Positions 8,409 to 16,070 of a stretch of DNA of 43,486 nucleotides are shown piece after piece. A model generated the notes under the pieces. The model made no database searches. It saw nothing but the letters and a program-made list of their open reading frames with translations, and was not told where the DNA came from. The stretch's first letter is position 1; the number at the start of each line of letters is the position of its first letter. Both the position numbers and the translations under genes were made by a program. Source of the stretch: CBDVBZ01 sp965372355 (GTDB lineage Bacteria > Krumholzibacteriota > Krumholzibacteriia > WVZY01); NCBI GenBank assembly GCA_965372355.1, contig CBDVBZ010000010.1:1-43486 (forward strand), in the 5' to 3' direction.

Positions 8409-9106
8409 TAGGCTCCCCTTCGACCCATCACCGCGGGGATAGTTTTCAATAGTATTGAAAGATCGGTCCGCCAACTCCTGCGTTCCAGATACTCGATGTC
8501 GAGATGCATCCACTCGTCGAAGGCGATCTGACTGCGCCCCGACGTTTGCCACAGACACGTGATCCCGGGTTTGACCTCGAGGCGCAGCCGGTGCCATTTC
8601 TCGTACTGCTCCGCCTCCTGCGGCAAGTGTGGCCGGGGCCCCACGAGGCTCATTTCACCTTTCAAAACGTTGAAGATCTGCGGAATCTCATCCAGGCTGG
8701 AGCGTCTGAGGAAGTTGCCCACGGGTGTGACCCGCGGATCCACGCGGATCTTGAAAACGGGCCCCTCCTGCTCGTTCAGCGTCTCGACCTCCTGCCTCCG
8801 CCTCTCCGCCTCGCGATACATCGAACGAAACTTGTAGAACTTGAACACCTTGCCAAAGCGGCCCACCCTGTCCTGCTTGAAAAAGACAGAGCCCGGTGAA
8901 TCGAGCTTGATCATGATCGCGATCGCCGGGATGACCGGCATGAGCAGCACGAGGATAATACTCCCCGCCGCGAGATCGAGCAGCCGTTTGAAGAAGTCGT
9001 AGACGCGCGACTGCCGGACGTCGATCTCGCCGACGTCGTTCCCGTCCTGCCCGGACCGGGGCGTCGTGGAATTGCGTTCTGGATTGTGATCGTTACGTGA
9101 GTTCAA
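8405..9106 (-). CDS. Polyprenyl-phosphate sugar-1-phosphate transferase (WbaP/bacterial sugar transferase family)
   Basis: The 233-aa protein starts glycan assembly by moving a sugar-1-phosphate onto undecaprenyl phosphate at the inner membrane. It has one N-terminal hydrophobic hairpin (~44-66), then KLDSPGSVFFKQDRVG, FKFYKFRSM, the RRSSLDEIPQIFNVL block, MSLVGPRP, and KPGITCLWQTSGRS near the end, all hallmarks of the family. It lacks the large N-terminal membrane domain of full-length WbaP, so it is a minimal form. The start is a TTG (9104-9106), nine bases after the previous stop. Sugar specificity is not readable. Confidence 0.95.
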   Translation of the reverse strand: MNSRNDHNPERNSTTPRSGQDGNDVGEIDVRQSRVYDFFKRLLDLAAGSIILVLLMPVIPAIAIMIKLDSPGSVFFKQDRVGRFGKVFKFYKFRSMYREAERRRQEVETLNEQEGPVFKIRVDPRVTPVGNFLRRSSLDEIPQIFNVLKGEMSLVGPRPHLPQEAEQYEKWHRLRLEVKPGITCLWQTSGRSQIAFDEWMHLDIEYLERRSWRTDLSILLKTIPAVMGRRGAY

Positions 9107-9115
9107 CTCGCGGCT

Positions 9116-10060
9116 TCATTCCTGCGTGAGTAAACGGTGCAGCAACGGGAGCATCAACTCGTGGTGGCCGATGAAGGTATAGCCCCGGCCGGCCCCCTGA
9201 AACGGGCGCGTGAGAACGTTTTCGGTCACGCGGTACTGCTGAAACATATCGAAATTCACCGCCGTCACATTGTCTGGTTTGCGCCCGAGGTTGTAGCCGA
9301 TCGACACTGCCTTCAAAAAGACCTCCGGGAGCACGACGGCCGAACCGAACACCACAACGACACCGCCGCTAAAGAGTCTGCCCACCACCGCCGAGAATAT
9401 CCGGAAATCCCTCATGGAAAGCTCGCCCACGAGCGATCCGGAAAACGACGGATGCTGATGCGTGATGTCGGTGCCGAGGGCAACATGCACCGTCGCCGGG
9501 ATCGTCGCACGGTACGCGTTGCCGTAGACACTGACATCCCCGTGCGGCGCGTCGGACTGCGTGACGTAGGCCCCGATTCCCTCGCCCAGCCCGAGTCCGG
9601 ACTTGGCCCCCTTCTCACAGGCGGCGGTGAAATGCGCCACCGTCTCGCGCGACATCCCAAAACGGCCCGCGCTCAGCTCGACGGCAACGTCTTCCGATGT
9701 CTTCCCAAAGAACGCGAGCTCCATATCGTGAACGGTCGCCGACCCCGTCGTCGCAATTGCGGTGATATACCCCCGCTTGATCAACGATGCCAGATAGTAG
9801 GAGAGCCCGCATTTGATGACGTGGGCCCCGATAAGCCAAAGGATCTCTTTCTTATCGGCGCGCGCGCGCTGAAGCGCTTCGACCACGCTTCTCAAGTCGC
9901 GTCCCTTGAGAACGTCCGGGAACATCTCGATCAGACCGGTTCTGCCGGCCTTCCGGGACTCCGGATCGATAAAATCATCGATCTTGACCTTTGAGTCGCG
10001 ATCGTTGATCGAAATCGGCCGAATCCTACTGAGATCCTCTTCCTTGTACTTGCTCGTCAT
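9116..10060 (-). CDS. Deoxyhypusine-synthase-like Rossmann protein of unknown function
   Basis: The 314-aa product has an alternating strand/helix pattern with ILWLIGAHVIKCGLSYYL and ITAIATTGSATVHDMELAF. These resemble the NAD-binding core of deoxyhypusine synthase (compare its VTTAGG-E-D motif). Bacteria lack eIF5A, so such proteins in bacteria have other or unknown roles, for example homospermidine-type chemistry. Here it lies between a DUF3108 protein and a polyprenyl sugar transferase, which suggests a link to envelope glycan metabolism by context only. Its start overlaps the upstream gene by 35 bp and has no clear Shine-Dalgarno, implying translational coupling. The family assignment is from motif resemblance and should be treated as tentative. 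Confidence 0.5.
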   Translation of the reverse strand: MTSKYKEEDLSRIRPISINDRDSKVKIDDFIDPESRKAGRTGLIEMFPDVLKGRDLRSVVEALQRARADKKEILWLIGAHVIKCGLSYYLASLIKRGYITAIATTGSATVHDMELAFFGKTSEDVAVELSAGRFGMSRETVAHFTAACEKGAKSGLGLGEGIGAYVTQSDAPHGDVSVYGNAYRATIPATVHVALGTDITHQHPSFSGSLVGELSMRDFRIFSAVVGRLFSGGVVVVFGSAVVLPEVFLKAVSIGYNLGRKPDNVTAVNFDMFQQYRVTENVLTRPFQGAGRGYTFIGHHELMLPLLHRLLTQE

Positions 10061-10925
10061 GTTTGTGTTTGTTCGCCAACCGGTAGCTCGTCAAGACACC
10101 CGACACCGCACCGATCACGACCTTGCTCTTCACCAGGACAGGAATCCGATATTCATCGTCGGTCACCCATACGACCACGCGGCCCTTTTGCTGAAAGAGC
10201 GCCGGTCCGCGCAGGAGCGGCTCCACGACCAGGCAATCGAACGTCCCGGCCTCCACCGTAACGCGCTCCCTTCGCAATACTTTTATCAGCAACGGGTAAT
10301 TTTTTCCATCAGTATGATTGGCCAGCGCGATATTCTGACCCGGCGCCAGCGGCAGCGTCCGGATGTAGTACATCGACGTAAGCACGTCCTGCGTCCGGGG
10401 CGCTATCGGGACCTCCTTGTCCTTGTAGATCGCCCGGTGCGCGCTCTGGTCAAAAACGACCGATTCGTTTCGCCTGAATTTACCCTCGCGGATGTTCTTC
10501 TCATAGCGGACGCTCACGAGATTCACCGTGTCCATCAACGACACGAAGCGATCACGAACCTTGAAAAAGACCGAGAACACATCGTTGGTCCTCGCGGTGG
10601 AAACGATGTTGTAACACGGGACGCTGTCGAACATCGATATGTTGCGAATCTCCAGCGTGGCCTCTCCCGCAGTTATGATGCCGTACTGAACCGAATAAAC
10701 CAGCTTCTCTCCCTCTCCAAACGGTATGGAGACGGGGAGCAGCTCATCCACGAGCTCATCCGAAAGATCGACGCCGTACAGCGAGTCCGGCGACCATTCC
10801 ACCGTGTCGGCATCGGAGATCACCTTGCGAATCCTGGCCGCCTCGTCATCGCTCTGCGCCCGCGGCCCTCCCGTCCACAACAGGAGAGCCATCAGAAATG
10901 CGCTGATTAGTATTCTGTAGAGCAT
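10026..10925 (-). CDS. DUF3108-family exported protein
   Basis: About 299 aa with an N-terminal signal peptide (LYRILISAFLMALLLW) and then a beta-rich domain. The domain begins EGEKLVYSVQYGIITAGEA and contains YYIRTLPLAPGQ, the typical DUF3108 pattern. These are periplasmic proteins of unsolved function, often encoded near LPS or envelope genes. I chose the ATG at 10923-10925, 16 bp after the upstream GT4 stop; an ATG further upstream lies inside that gene. It overlaps the following gene by 35 bp. Confidence 0.85.
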   Translation of the reverse strand: MLYRILISAFLMALLLWTGGPRAQSDDEAARIRKVISDADTVEWSPDSLYGVDLSDELVDELLPVSIPFGEGEKLVYSVQYGIITAGEATLEIRNISMFDSVPCYNIVSTARTNDVFSVFFKVRDRFVSLMDTVNLVSVRYEKNIREGKFRRNESVVFDQSAHRAIYKDKEVPIAPRTQDVLTSMYYIRTLPLAPGQNIALANHTDGKNYPLLIKVLRRERVTVEAGTFDCLVVEPLLRGPALFQQKGRVVVWVTDDEYRIPVLVKSKVVIGAVSGVLTSYRLANKHKHDEQVQGRGSQ

Positions 10926-10941
10926 ACGTGTCTCGTTTCGC

Positions 10942-12090
10942 TCAATGTACACCGGCCGTTCTCTGCAGCATCTCGTCATAGGCCGCCACCGTTTGTTCGA
11001 CCATGTGGCGATAGTCATACGACGCCGCCTGGAGCTTTGCCGCCCTCGCGCATCCAGCCCTGAGATCGTCGTCGCGCATCATACGTATGATCGCTTCCGC
11101 GAGCAGACGCGGATCTCTGGGCGGCGTAAGCAGACCGGTCTTGCCATCCTCGACCAGATCCGGCACGCCCCCGGTCCTCGTCGCAACTACCGGCACCCCC
11201 ATCGCCTGCGCATCCATGATCGAGGTACAGAGACCTTCGAGATACGACGACAGCACAAAACAATCGAAGAGCGCCAGGCACTCGAGGACATCCTTGCGAA
11301 AACCGGTGAGGATGATGTCGTCCTCCATACCGAGCTGTTTGATCTGCGCCTCGAGCTTTGGCCGCAGCTTGCCTTCACCGACAATCACAAACCTCGCCCC
11401 CTCGATTTTCTCGGATACTCGCCTGGCAGCCCCGATAAAATCAACATGAGATTTGTGGGGAGCAAGCGCCGCGACGTTGCCAATCACGGGTGTGCCCTCG
11501 CCAATGCCAAATTCCTTCAGAAGATAATGATTATCTTTTACACCCTCGAACTTTTTGAGGTCCAACCCGCTTCGCACGATTCTGATCCGGTCGGCCTCGA
11601 TACCGCACTCCACGAGGACGTCACGGACACCGTTCGAGATCGCGAGATACACATCCGCACCGTACCGGTATTTCATGGCACTGAGGCCGTTTTGCCCCAC
11701 GGGAAAGTCCACGCGCCGGCTCACGACAAACACCGGGCCGGGTGGTGCGCTTCTCGCGCGGCCGATATTCGCCGCACGCTGCGCGATGTACGCGACACTG
11801 TGCGCGTGCGAGGAGTGACAGTGCACAATATCGAAATTGTCCTCACGCAAGTAACGCCTCAACGTCCAGGCGGCCACCAGATCCATCCCGCCGGAAATCG
11901 GAAGCGGCAGACACCGTACGCCCATATCCTCCGCGCGTTTGGTAATGGCGGCATCCGGAGGAGCGGCAAGCGTCACATCGATGTGGGTGCCGAGCAACCC
12001 CCTCATGAGAAGCGCGAGTTGTCCCTCACCGCCCCGCCACGTCACCTCGGAGTCGATCATTAGAGCCTTTGTTCGGCGTGCGCTTGTCAT
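10942..12090 (-). CDS. GT4-family glycosyltransferase
   Basis: The 382-aa protein is a retaining GT-B glycosyltransferase. The N-terminal half shows a GGEGQLALLMRGL loop and HCHSSHAHSVAY. The C-terminal half has IRIVRSGLDLKKF, FVIVGEGKLRPKLEAQI and the donor-site helix SSYLEGLCTSIMDAQAMGVP, where an E-x7-D-like pattern replaces the usual E-x7-E. An LPS-core or O-unit sugar transfer is likely given the flanking GT9 and DUF3108 genes. Donor and acceptor are unknown. It starts just downstream of a 224-bp gap holding paired-hairpin copy B. Confidence 0.92.
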   Translation of the reverse strand: MTSARRTKALMIDSEVTWRGGEGQLALLMRGLLGTHIDVTLAAPPDAAITKRAEDMGVRCLPLPISGGMDLVAAWTLRRYLREDNFDIVHCHSSHAHSVAYIAQRAANIGRARSAPPGPVFVVSRRVDFPVGQNGLSAMKYRYGADVYLAISNGVRDVLVECGIEADRIRIVRSGLDLKKFEGVKDNHYLLKEFGIGEGTPVIGNVAALAPHKSHVDFIGAARRVSEKIEGARFVIVGEGKLRPKLEAQIKQLGMEDDIILTGFRKDVLECLALFDCFVLSSYLEGLCTSIMDAQAMGVPVVATRTGGVPDLVEDGKTGLLTPPRDPRLLAEAIIRMMRDDDLRAGCARAAKLQAASYDYRHMVEQTVAAYDEMLQRTAGVH

Positions 12091-12163
12091 ATCCTGTCAT
12101 TTCATGTAATGGCCCGTTGTGCCTCGACGCGCCGTGGCGCCGGCAGCCGATCATGTAGTCCAA

Positions 12164-12241
12164 ATGCCGATTGAGCTGCAACCGAAGGTTGTCAGCTCCA
12201 ATCGGCATACGTATCACTGCGCCTTATGGCGTCAGTGATAC
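12164..12241. repeat. Paired-hairpin repeat element, copy B
   Basis: A 45-nt hairpin (12164-12208; arms ATGCCGATT and AATCGGCAT, upper stem CAACC/GGTTG) is followed by AC. Then comes a 31-nt hairpin (12211-12241; arms GTATCACTG/CAGTGATAC, inner CGCC/GGCG, with one unpaired T). The order, spacing and even the 45-nt length match copy A at 2186-2260, while many paired bases differ in a compensating way. It occupies the gap between the GT9 and GT4 genes; I see nothing else in that gap. Confidence 0.8.
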
Positions 12242-12314
12242 ATACACTTATACCCCATGCCCATCAAAAACACTCACATTTTCGGAGCCCCAGGCGGCCG
12301 ACGGGCCCATCCAC

Positions 12315-13391
12315 TCACACAACTCCTGCCGCAACCTCGACCGCTGCGATCTCGCGCAGAACGTCATCCGGCGTCAGACGCGTCATGCACGGACTGCCAA
12401 ACGGGCACTCGAGCAGCCGGCACGGTGAACAGGAGAGCCCCGCAAAGACAACCCGGTCGCTCTCACCTCCCATATGCCATTCGAGCGGATGCGTCGGACC
12501 AAACAGCGACACCGTCGCCACACCGATGGCGACCGCCAGATGCATCAACCCCGAGTCGATCGTTACCAGAAGAGAAATGTTCTTGAGCATTCCGGACACC
12601 TGATCGAGCCGCCGATCCGGCGCGATATAGACCCCGTCACCGGCCTCTCTCACGATTCTTTCCGCCCGCTCGAGTTCACCCGGACCCCACAAAACAACCA
12701 CGCGCTTGCCCTCTGCCACGAGCCGCATCGCCAACTCGACAAAAGCGCTCTCCCTCCATTCCTTGGCCGGGTACGGGTTGCCCGGATTCAAGCCCACGAC
12801 GTCTCCTGCCTCGATCGCTGCACCGTCGACACCCACGCCCATCAGGGCACGGCGGCCCTCGATGATCTCCTCTCGCAAAACAGGAATGGTCCCGACGACC
12901 GAGCCCTCGGTTTCGTGCAGACCACACCGGCCCGCCAGCGCCATCGCCGACTCGTGCGATGTTCGCTGGATGATCTTGCCGTTGAGATAGCCGGCCCGCG
13001 GCTCCACATCGGTGTAGAGAATCTTGCGGCCGCGGACGTCGAATCCGATACGCACGGGCGCACCGGACAAAAACGCGAGCACCGAGCTTCGCACGTTCGA
13101 GTGGAAATCCAGTGCGTGGTCGATCGACAGATTTCTCAGGTCCTCGACATACCGGTAGTACGCCGTGGCCCCGGTGAAGCTGTCGAAGGCGGGGGGCTGT
13201 GGCAGGAGCAGATCGATGTACCGGACGTTTTTTAGAAGTCCATGGTAGAGGGCGTCCGCGACAAAAATGATCTGCCGCTCGGGTGCGGACTGCTTGATTG
13301 CGCGAAGTGTGCCCAGAGTGGCGAGAACGTCGCCGAGCTGTCTCAGCCGGATCGCGAGGACCACCGGGGCATCGGGGTTTATACGGTTCAT
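12315..13391 (-). CDS. GT9 heptosyltransferase-family glycosyltransferase (first of three close paralogues)
   Basis: The 358-aa protein belongs to the ADP-heptose:LPS heptosyltransferase family. The N-terminal strand/loop IRLRQLGDVLATLG carries the Asp that serves as catalytic base in WaaC-type enzymes. The C-terminal half has LVTIDSGLMHLAVAIG and VSLFGPTHPLEW, which bind the ADP-sugar. A CSPCRLLECPFGSPC cysteine motif near the C-terminus is shared with the two paralogues upstream. I start it at the ATG at 13389-13391, which overlaps the upstream TGA (ATGA), rather than at a longer in-frame extension that lies inside that gene. Confidence 0.93.
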   Translation of the reverse strand: MNRINPDAPVVLAIRLRQLGDVLATLGTLRAIKQSAPERQIIFVADALYHGLLKNVRYIDLLLPQPPAFDSFTGATAYYRYVEDLRNLSIDHALDFHSNVRSSVLAFLSGAPVRIGFDVRGRKILYTDVEPRAGYLNGKIIQRTSHESAMALAGRCGLHETEGSVVGTIPVLREEIIEGRRALMGVGVDGAAIEAGDVVGLNPGNPYPAKEWRESAFVELAMRLVAEGKRVVVLWGPGELERAERIVREAGDGVYIAPDRRLDQVSGMLKNISLLVTIDSGLMHLAVAIGVATVSLFGPTHPLEWHMGGESDRVVFAGLSCSPCRLLECPFGSPCMTRLTPDDVLREIAAVEVAAGVV

Positions 13392-14470
13392 AAACCCACC
13401 GGACCTGTGGAACGAGCGGGACGTGACGTCAGCACACCGAGGAGTTTTTCCTCGACCATCGCCGGCGTCAGTTTGCGAAGGCAGCTGATGTGATCGCACT
13501 CGTGCATGTGACACGGACGGCACGTGATCGGTACCCACGCAGCCACGTACGGACCGTACCCCTCGTATGGAAACCACACATCGGGCTCGGCGCTGCCAAA
13601 GATCCCGACGGTCGGCGTCCCGACGCCCACGGAGACGTGCATGATCCCGCCATCGCTCACAACCACGGCATCGAGCGCGTGGATGATCGCCGCGGTACGC
13701 CGGATCGACAGTGCCGGCAGATACAGAGCGCGGTCACAAAGACGGTTTTCGAGCGCGTCACGAACCACTTGCTCACCCGGTCCGTGCATCACCAGTATCT
13801 GCATGTCGTACGAGTCAATCAGACGCTCGGAGAGAAACGCAAACTGGTTTGCCGGCCATCGCTTGACCACCCACTTGCCACCGGGATGGACCCCGATGAC
13901 CGGTTTGTCCGGATCCACACCGATCTCCGTCAGCGTGCGCCAGGCGCTCTCGGTCTCATCCTCTGTAATCGTGAGTGACGGTTTGGATGGCTGTCCGGTG
14001 ATACCCAGCGGCTCGAGGTGCGCGATATGCCACCGCGTCGCCTCACGGACATCAGAAGGCACCGACACCGGGTGCGTGTACAGTCGTTGTCGCCCTCTCC
14101 TCGACCCGCCCACACGCATCGCGGCCCCGGACAACCGGATCGCGATCGCGCTCCGCGGGTTCGAATAGAGGTCGATCGCCAGCGAGTACTCGCGTGCACG
14201 GAGTTCGCGAATCAGCCGCAGAGAGGAACCCAACGCGCCATCCGACATATCGAATACTCGATCGAAGAGAGGCTCGCCCACCAGGACATCGGCCGCGCCT
14301 CCTCGCGCCAGATAGTCGATCCGTGCACGGGGAAACCGCTCGCGCAGAAGCTGCACCATCGGCAAGGTCAGGATGACGTCCCCGAGATACTGCAAGCGGC
14401 TGACGAGTACGTGCCCGCCCGCCTCGAGCTCATCGATCACCCGTGCCTCGAGCGGTCGGCTCATGCTCAT
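13388..14470 (-). CDS. GT9 heptosyltransferase-family glycosyltransferase (second paralogue)
   Basis: The 360-aa GT-B enzyme has VSRLQYLGDVILTLPMV at the N-terminus with the expected catalytic Asp. The donor-binding half includes VVSDGGIMHVSVGVGTP and VGIFGSAEPDVWFP. A C-terminal CRPCHMHECDHISC motif parallels its neighbours. It overlaps both flanking genes by four bases (ATGA at 14467-14470 and 13388-13391), so the three are translationally coupled. Two in-frame ATGs (14470 and 14464) are possible starts. It most likely adds a heptose or related sugar to the LPS inner core; the exact position cannot be told. Confidence 0.93.
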   Translation of the reverse strand: MSMSRPLEARVIDELEAGGHVLVSRLQYLGDVILTLPMVQLLRERFPRARIDYLARGGAADVLVGEPLFDRVFDMSDGALGSSLRLIRELRAREYSLAIDLYSNPRSAIAIRLSGAAMRVGGSRRGRQRLYTHPVSVPSDVREATRWHIAHLEPLGITGQPSKPSLTITEDETESAWRTLTEIGVDPDKPVIGVHPGGKWVVKRWPANQFAFLSERLIDSYDMQILVMHGPGEQVVRDALENRLCDRALYLPALSIRRTAAIIHALDAVVVSDGGIMHVSVGVGTPTVGIFGSAEPDVWFPYEGYGPYVAAWVPITCRPCHMHECDHISCLRKLTPAMVEEKLLGVLTSRPARSTGPVGL

Positions 14471-14964
14471 TTCCCTCCCCCGCCCTCACCCTTCTTGATG
14501 CGATCCACGATCTCGCCCGATGCATGGGATTTCGGGTCACCGACAATGATCGTCTTGATACCCAGGGCCGCAGACGTCTCGCGCTCGGGGACATCGTCGG
14601 CCGTGTAATCCGTCCCTTTTGCGTGAAACCCCGGCCGGAGCTTTTTTAGAATCCGTGTGATATCACGCCCTCCAAAGATCAACACCGCATCCACCATCTC
14701 GAGACCCGAGATCAGCCTCGCTCGATCCCCGGCCGGCAGGACCGGTCGTCCGGGACCCTTTAGCGCGCGTGTGCTTTTGTCGTCGTTGATCGCGACGATA
14801 AGATAGTCGCCCGCCTCCTTCGCCCCATAGAGATAGCGGATATGTCCAACGTGGAGCGGATCGAAACATCCGTTGGCCAGCACAACGCGATCGGTGCCGA
14901 GGCTCGCGAGACGCTCTTTCAGCTTGACCGCACTTCTATAGATGGGCGCTACTTCTCCTGTCAT
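14467..14964 (-). CDS. rfaE2: D-glycero-beta-D-manno-heptose 1-phosphate adenylyltransferase (HldE C-domain / RfaE2 type)
   Basis: The ~165-aa nucleotidyltransferase activates heptose-1-phosphate with ATP to make ADP-heptose, the donor for the GT9 enzymes around it. It shows the family signature ANGCFDPLHVGHIRYL (HxGH nucleotide-binding motif), VAINDDKSTRALKGPGRP, and the LRPGFHAKGTDYTADDVPE block. It is a stand-alone cytidylyltransferase-like domain; the sugar kinase half (RfaE1) is not in this window. I use the ATG at 14962-14964; a GTG at 14995-14997 is also possible. It overlaps the next gene by ATGA. Confidence 0.93.
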   Translation of the reverse strand: MTGEVAPIYRSAVKLKERLASLGTDRVVLANGCFDPLHVGHIRYLYGAKEAGDYLIVAINDDKSTRALKGPGRPVLPAGDRARLISGLEMVDAVLIFGGRDITRILKKLRPGFHAKGTDYTADDVPERETSAALGIKTIIVGDPKSHASGEIVDRIKKGEGGGGK

Positions 14965-15010
14965 ACCGTGACCGTTCGTTTGTGATGAACCGCGCACGGA
15001 GCCGCGTTCT

Positions 15011-16057
15011 TCAACCCGATTCCGTTGTCTCCACTATTCCGTTGGACATCGCATCCAGCGCCTCGGCGAAAACGCGATCCGGTTCGATCTCCTCGTAGCA
15101 TTGCAACTGAGTCGGACACTCCTGCAGAAAACACGGCGAGCAGTGCACCGGCTCGCGCACGACCCGCACCCGTCCGCCCAGAGGCTTCGTCCACACCGGA
15201 GACGTGGACCCGAAAATCACAACAACAGGTGTGCCGAGCGACGCCGCCGCGTGCGGGGCGCCGCTGTCGTTGGCGACGACGACCCGCGATCCCTCGAGCA
15301 ACGCGAAAAGCTCACCCAGCGATGTCGCCCCCGCCAGGTTGAACACGTCCGGCAGGTCTCTCGCGATCTCATCGCACAGACCCACCTCACGTCCACCACC
15401 CGCCAGCACGACCGGCACCTCCGCGCTCAAGCTCTCGACAAGCCTTCTGTATTTGTCCGCGGGCCAGTGTTTGGTCGGCCCGTATATCGCACCCGGCAAA
15501 ACCACCGCGTACCCGCCGGACACGCCGCGTCCCCCGAGAGTCTCCGCCAGGGACTCCCGCTCGTGGTCGAACACCTTGATTCGCGGAGACACCGTGGAGC
15601 CGGGATCATCGATACGCAGACGGGAAAGAACTTCGCGTCCGAGCCGCAGGTAGTTTTGCGAGAGATGTTCGTCACGAAGATCGTGGCCGGGCAGCGCGGT
15701 ACTCAACAGAGAGCCCCTCGCATCGTTCGCAAACCCGATGCGGTTCGGCACCCCGGACAAAAAGAGTGTCAGGGCGGATGAGAACGACGGGGGCAACACC
15801 ACACCGCCATCGGCAGCCAGTCGGCGTATCGTCGCACCGCGCGCGACCAGACCCCGCGTACGCCCGGTTCGCGAGAGCACGATGAGCTCCGCGACCTCGT
15901 CAAGCCCGAGAAAAACGCGCGCCGCGTACGGGGAGGCAACCACACGGAGCGACATTCCTCGTGCCGCGGCGAGATACCCGATGAGCGGCAGCGACATGAC
16001 GGCGTCACCCAACCAGTTGGGTGCAATGACCACGAGGCTGCAACGTTTGTCCGTCAT
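15011..16057 (-). CDS. GT9 heptosyltransferase, WaaF-like (third paralogue)
   Basis: The 348-aa protein begins with IAPNWLGDAVMSLPL, close to heptosyltransferase II (WaaF), including the catalytic Asp. Later it has VVLPGAIYGPTKHWP, VVANDSGAPHAAASLGTP and IFGSTSPVWTKPLG, the conserved ADP-heptose site. A CSPCFLQECPTQLQC motif lies near the C-terminus. The start at 16055-16057 is 13 bp after the msbA-like stop. An upstream in-frame start would overlap msbA and adds no homology. It probably adds the second core heptose, though numbering by position would need biochemical data. Confidence 0.92.
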   Translation of the reverse strand: MTDKRCSLVVIAPNWLGDAVMSLPLIGYLAAARGMSLRVVASPYAARVFLGLDEVAELIVLSRTGRTRGLVARGATIRRLAADGGVVLPPSFSSALTLFLSGVPNRIGFANDARGSLLSTALPGHDLRDEHLSQNYLRLGREVLSRLRIDDPGSTVSPRIKVFDHERESLAETLGGRGVSGGYAVVLPGAIYGPTKHWPADKYRRLVESLSAEVPVVLAGGGREVGLCDEIARDLPDVFNLAGATSLGELFALLEGSRVVVANDSGAPHAAASLGTPVVVIFGSTSPVWTKPLGGRVRVVREPVHCSPCFLQECPTQLQCYEEIEPDRVFAEALDAMSNGIVETTESG

Positions 16058-16070
16058 ACGAGGTCTGTCT

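Noticed and set aside
8409..8597. N-terminal extension of the GT-C-like protein
   Set aside because: It lies in the sugar transferase gene in another frame; the TTG with a Shine-Dalgarno at 8408 explains the start better.
10945..12063. 372-codon plus-strand frame
   Set aside because: It is fully antisense to a clear GT4 glycosyltransferase and rich in Arg/His as expected for a shadow.
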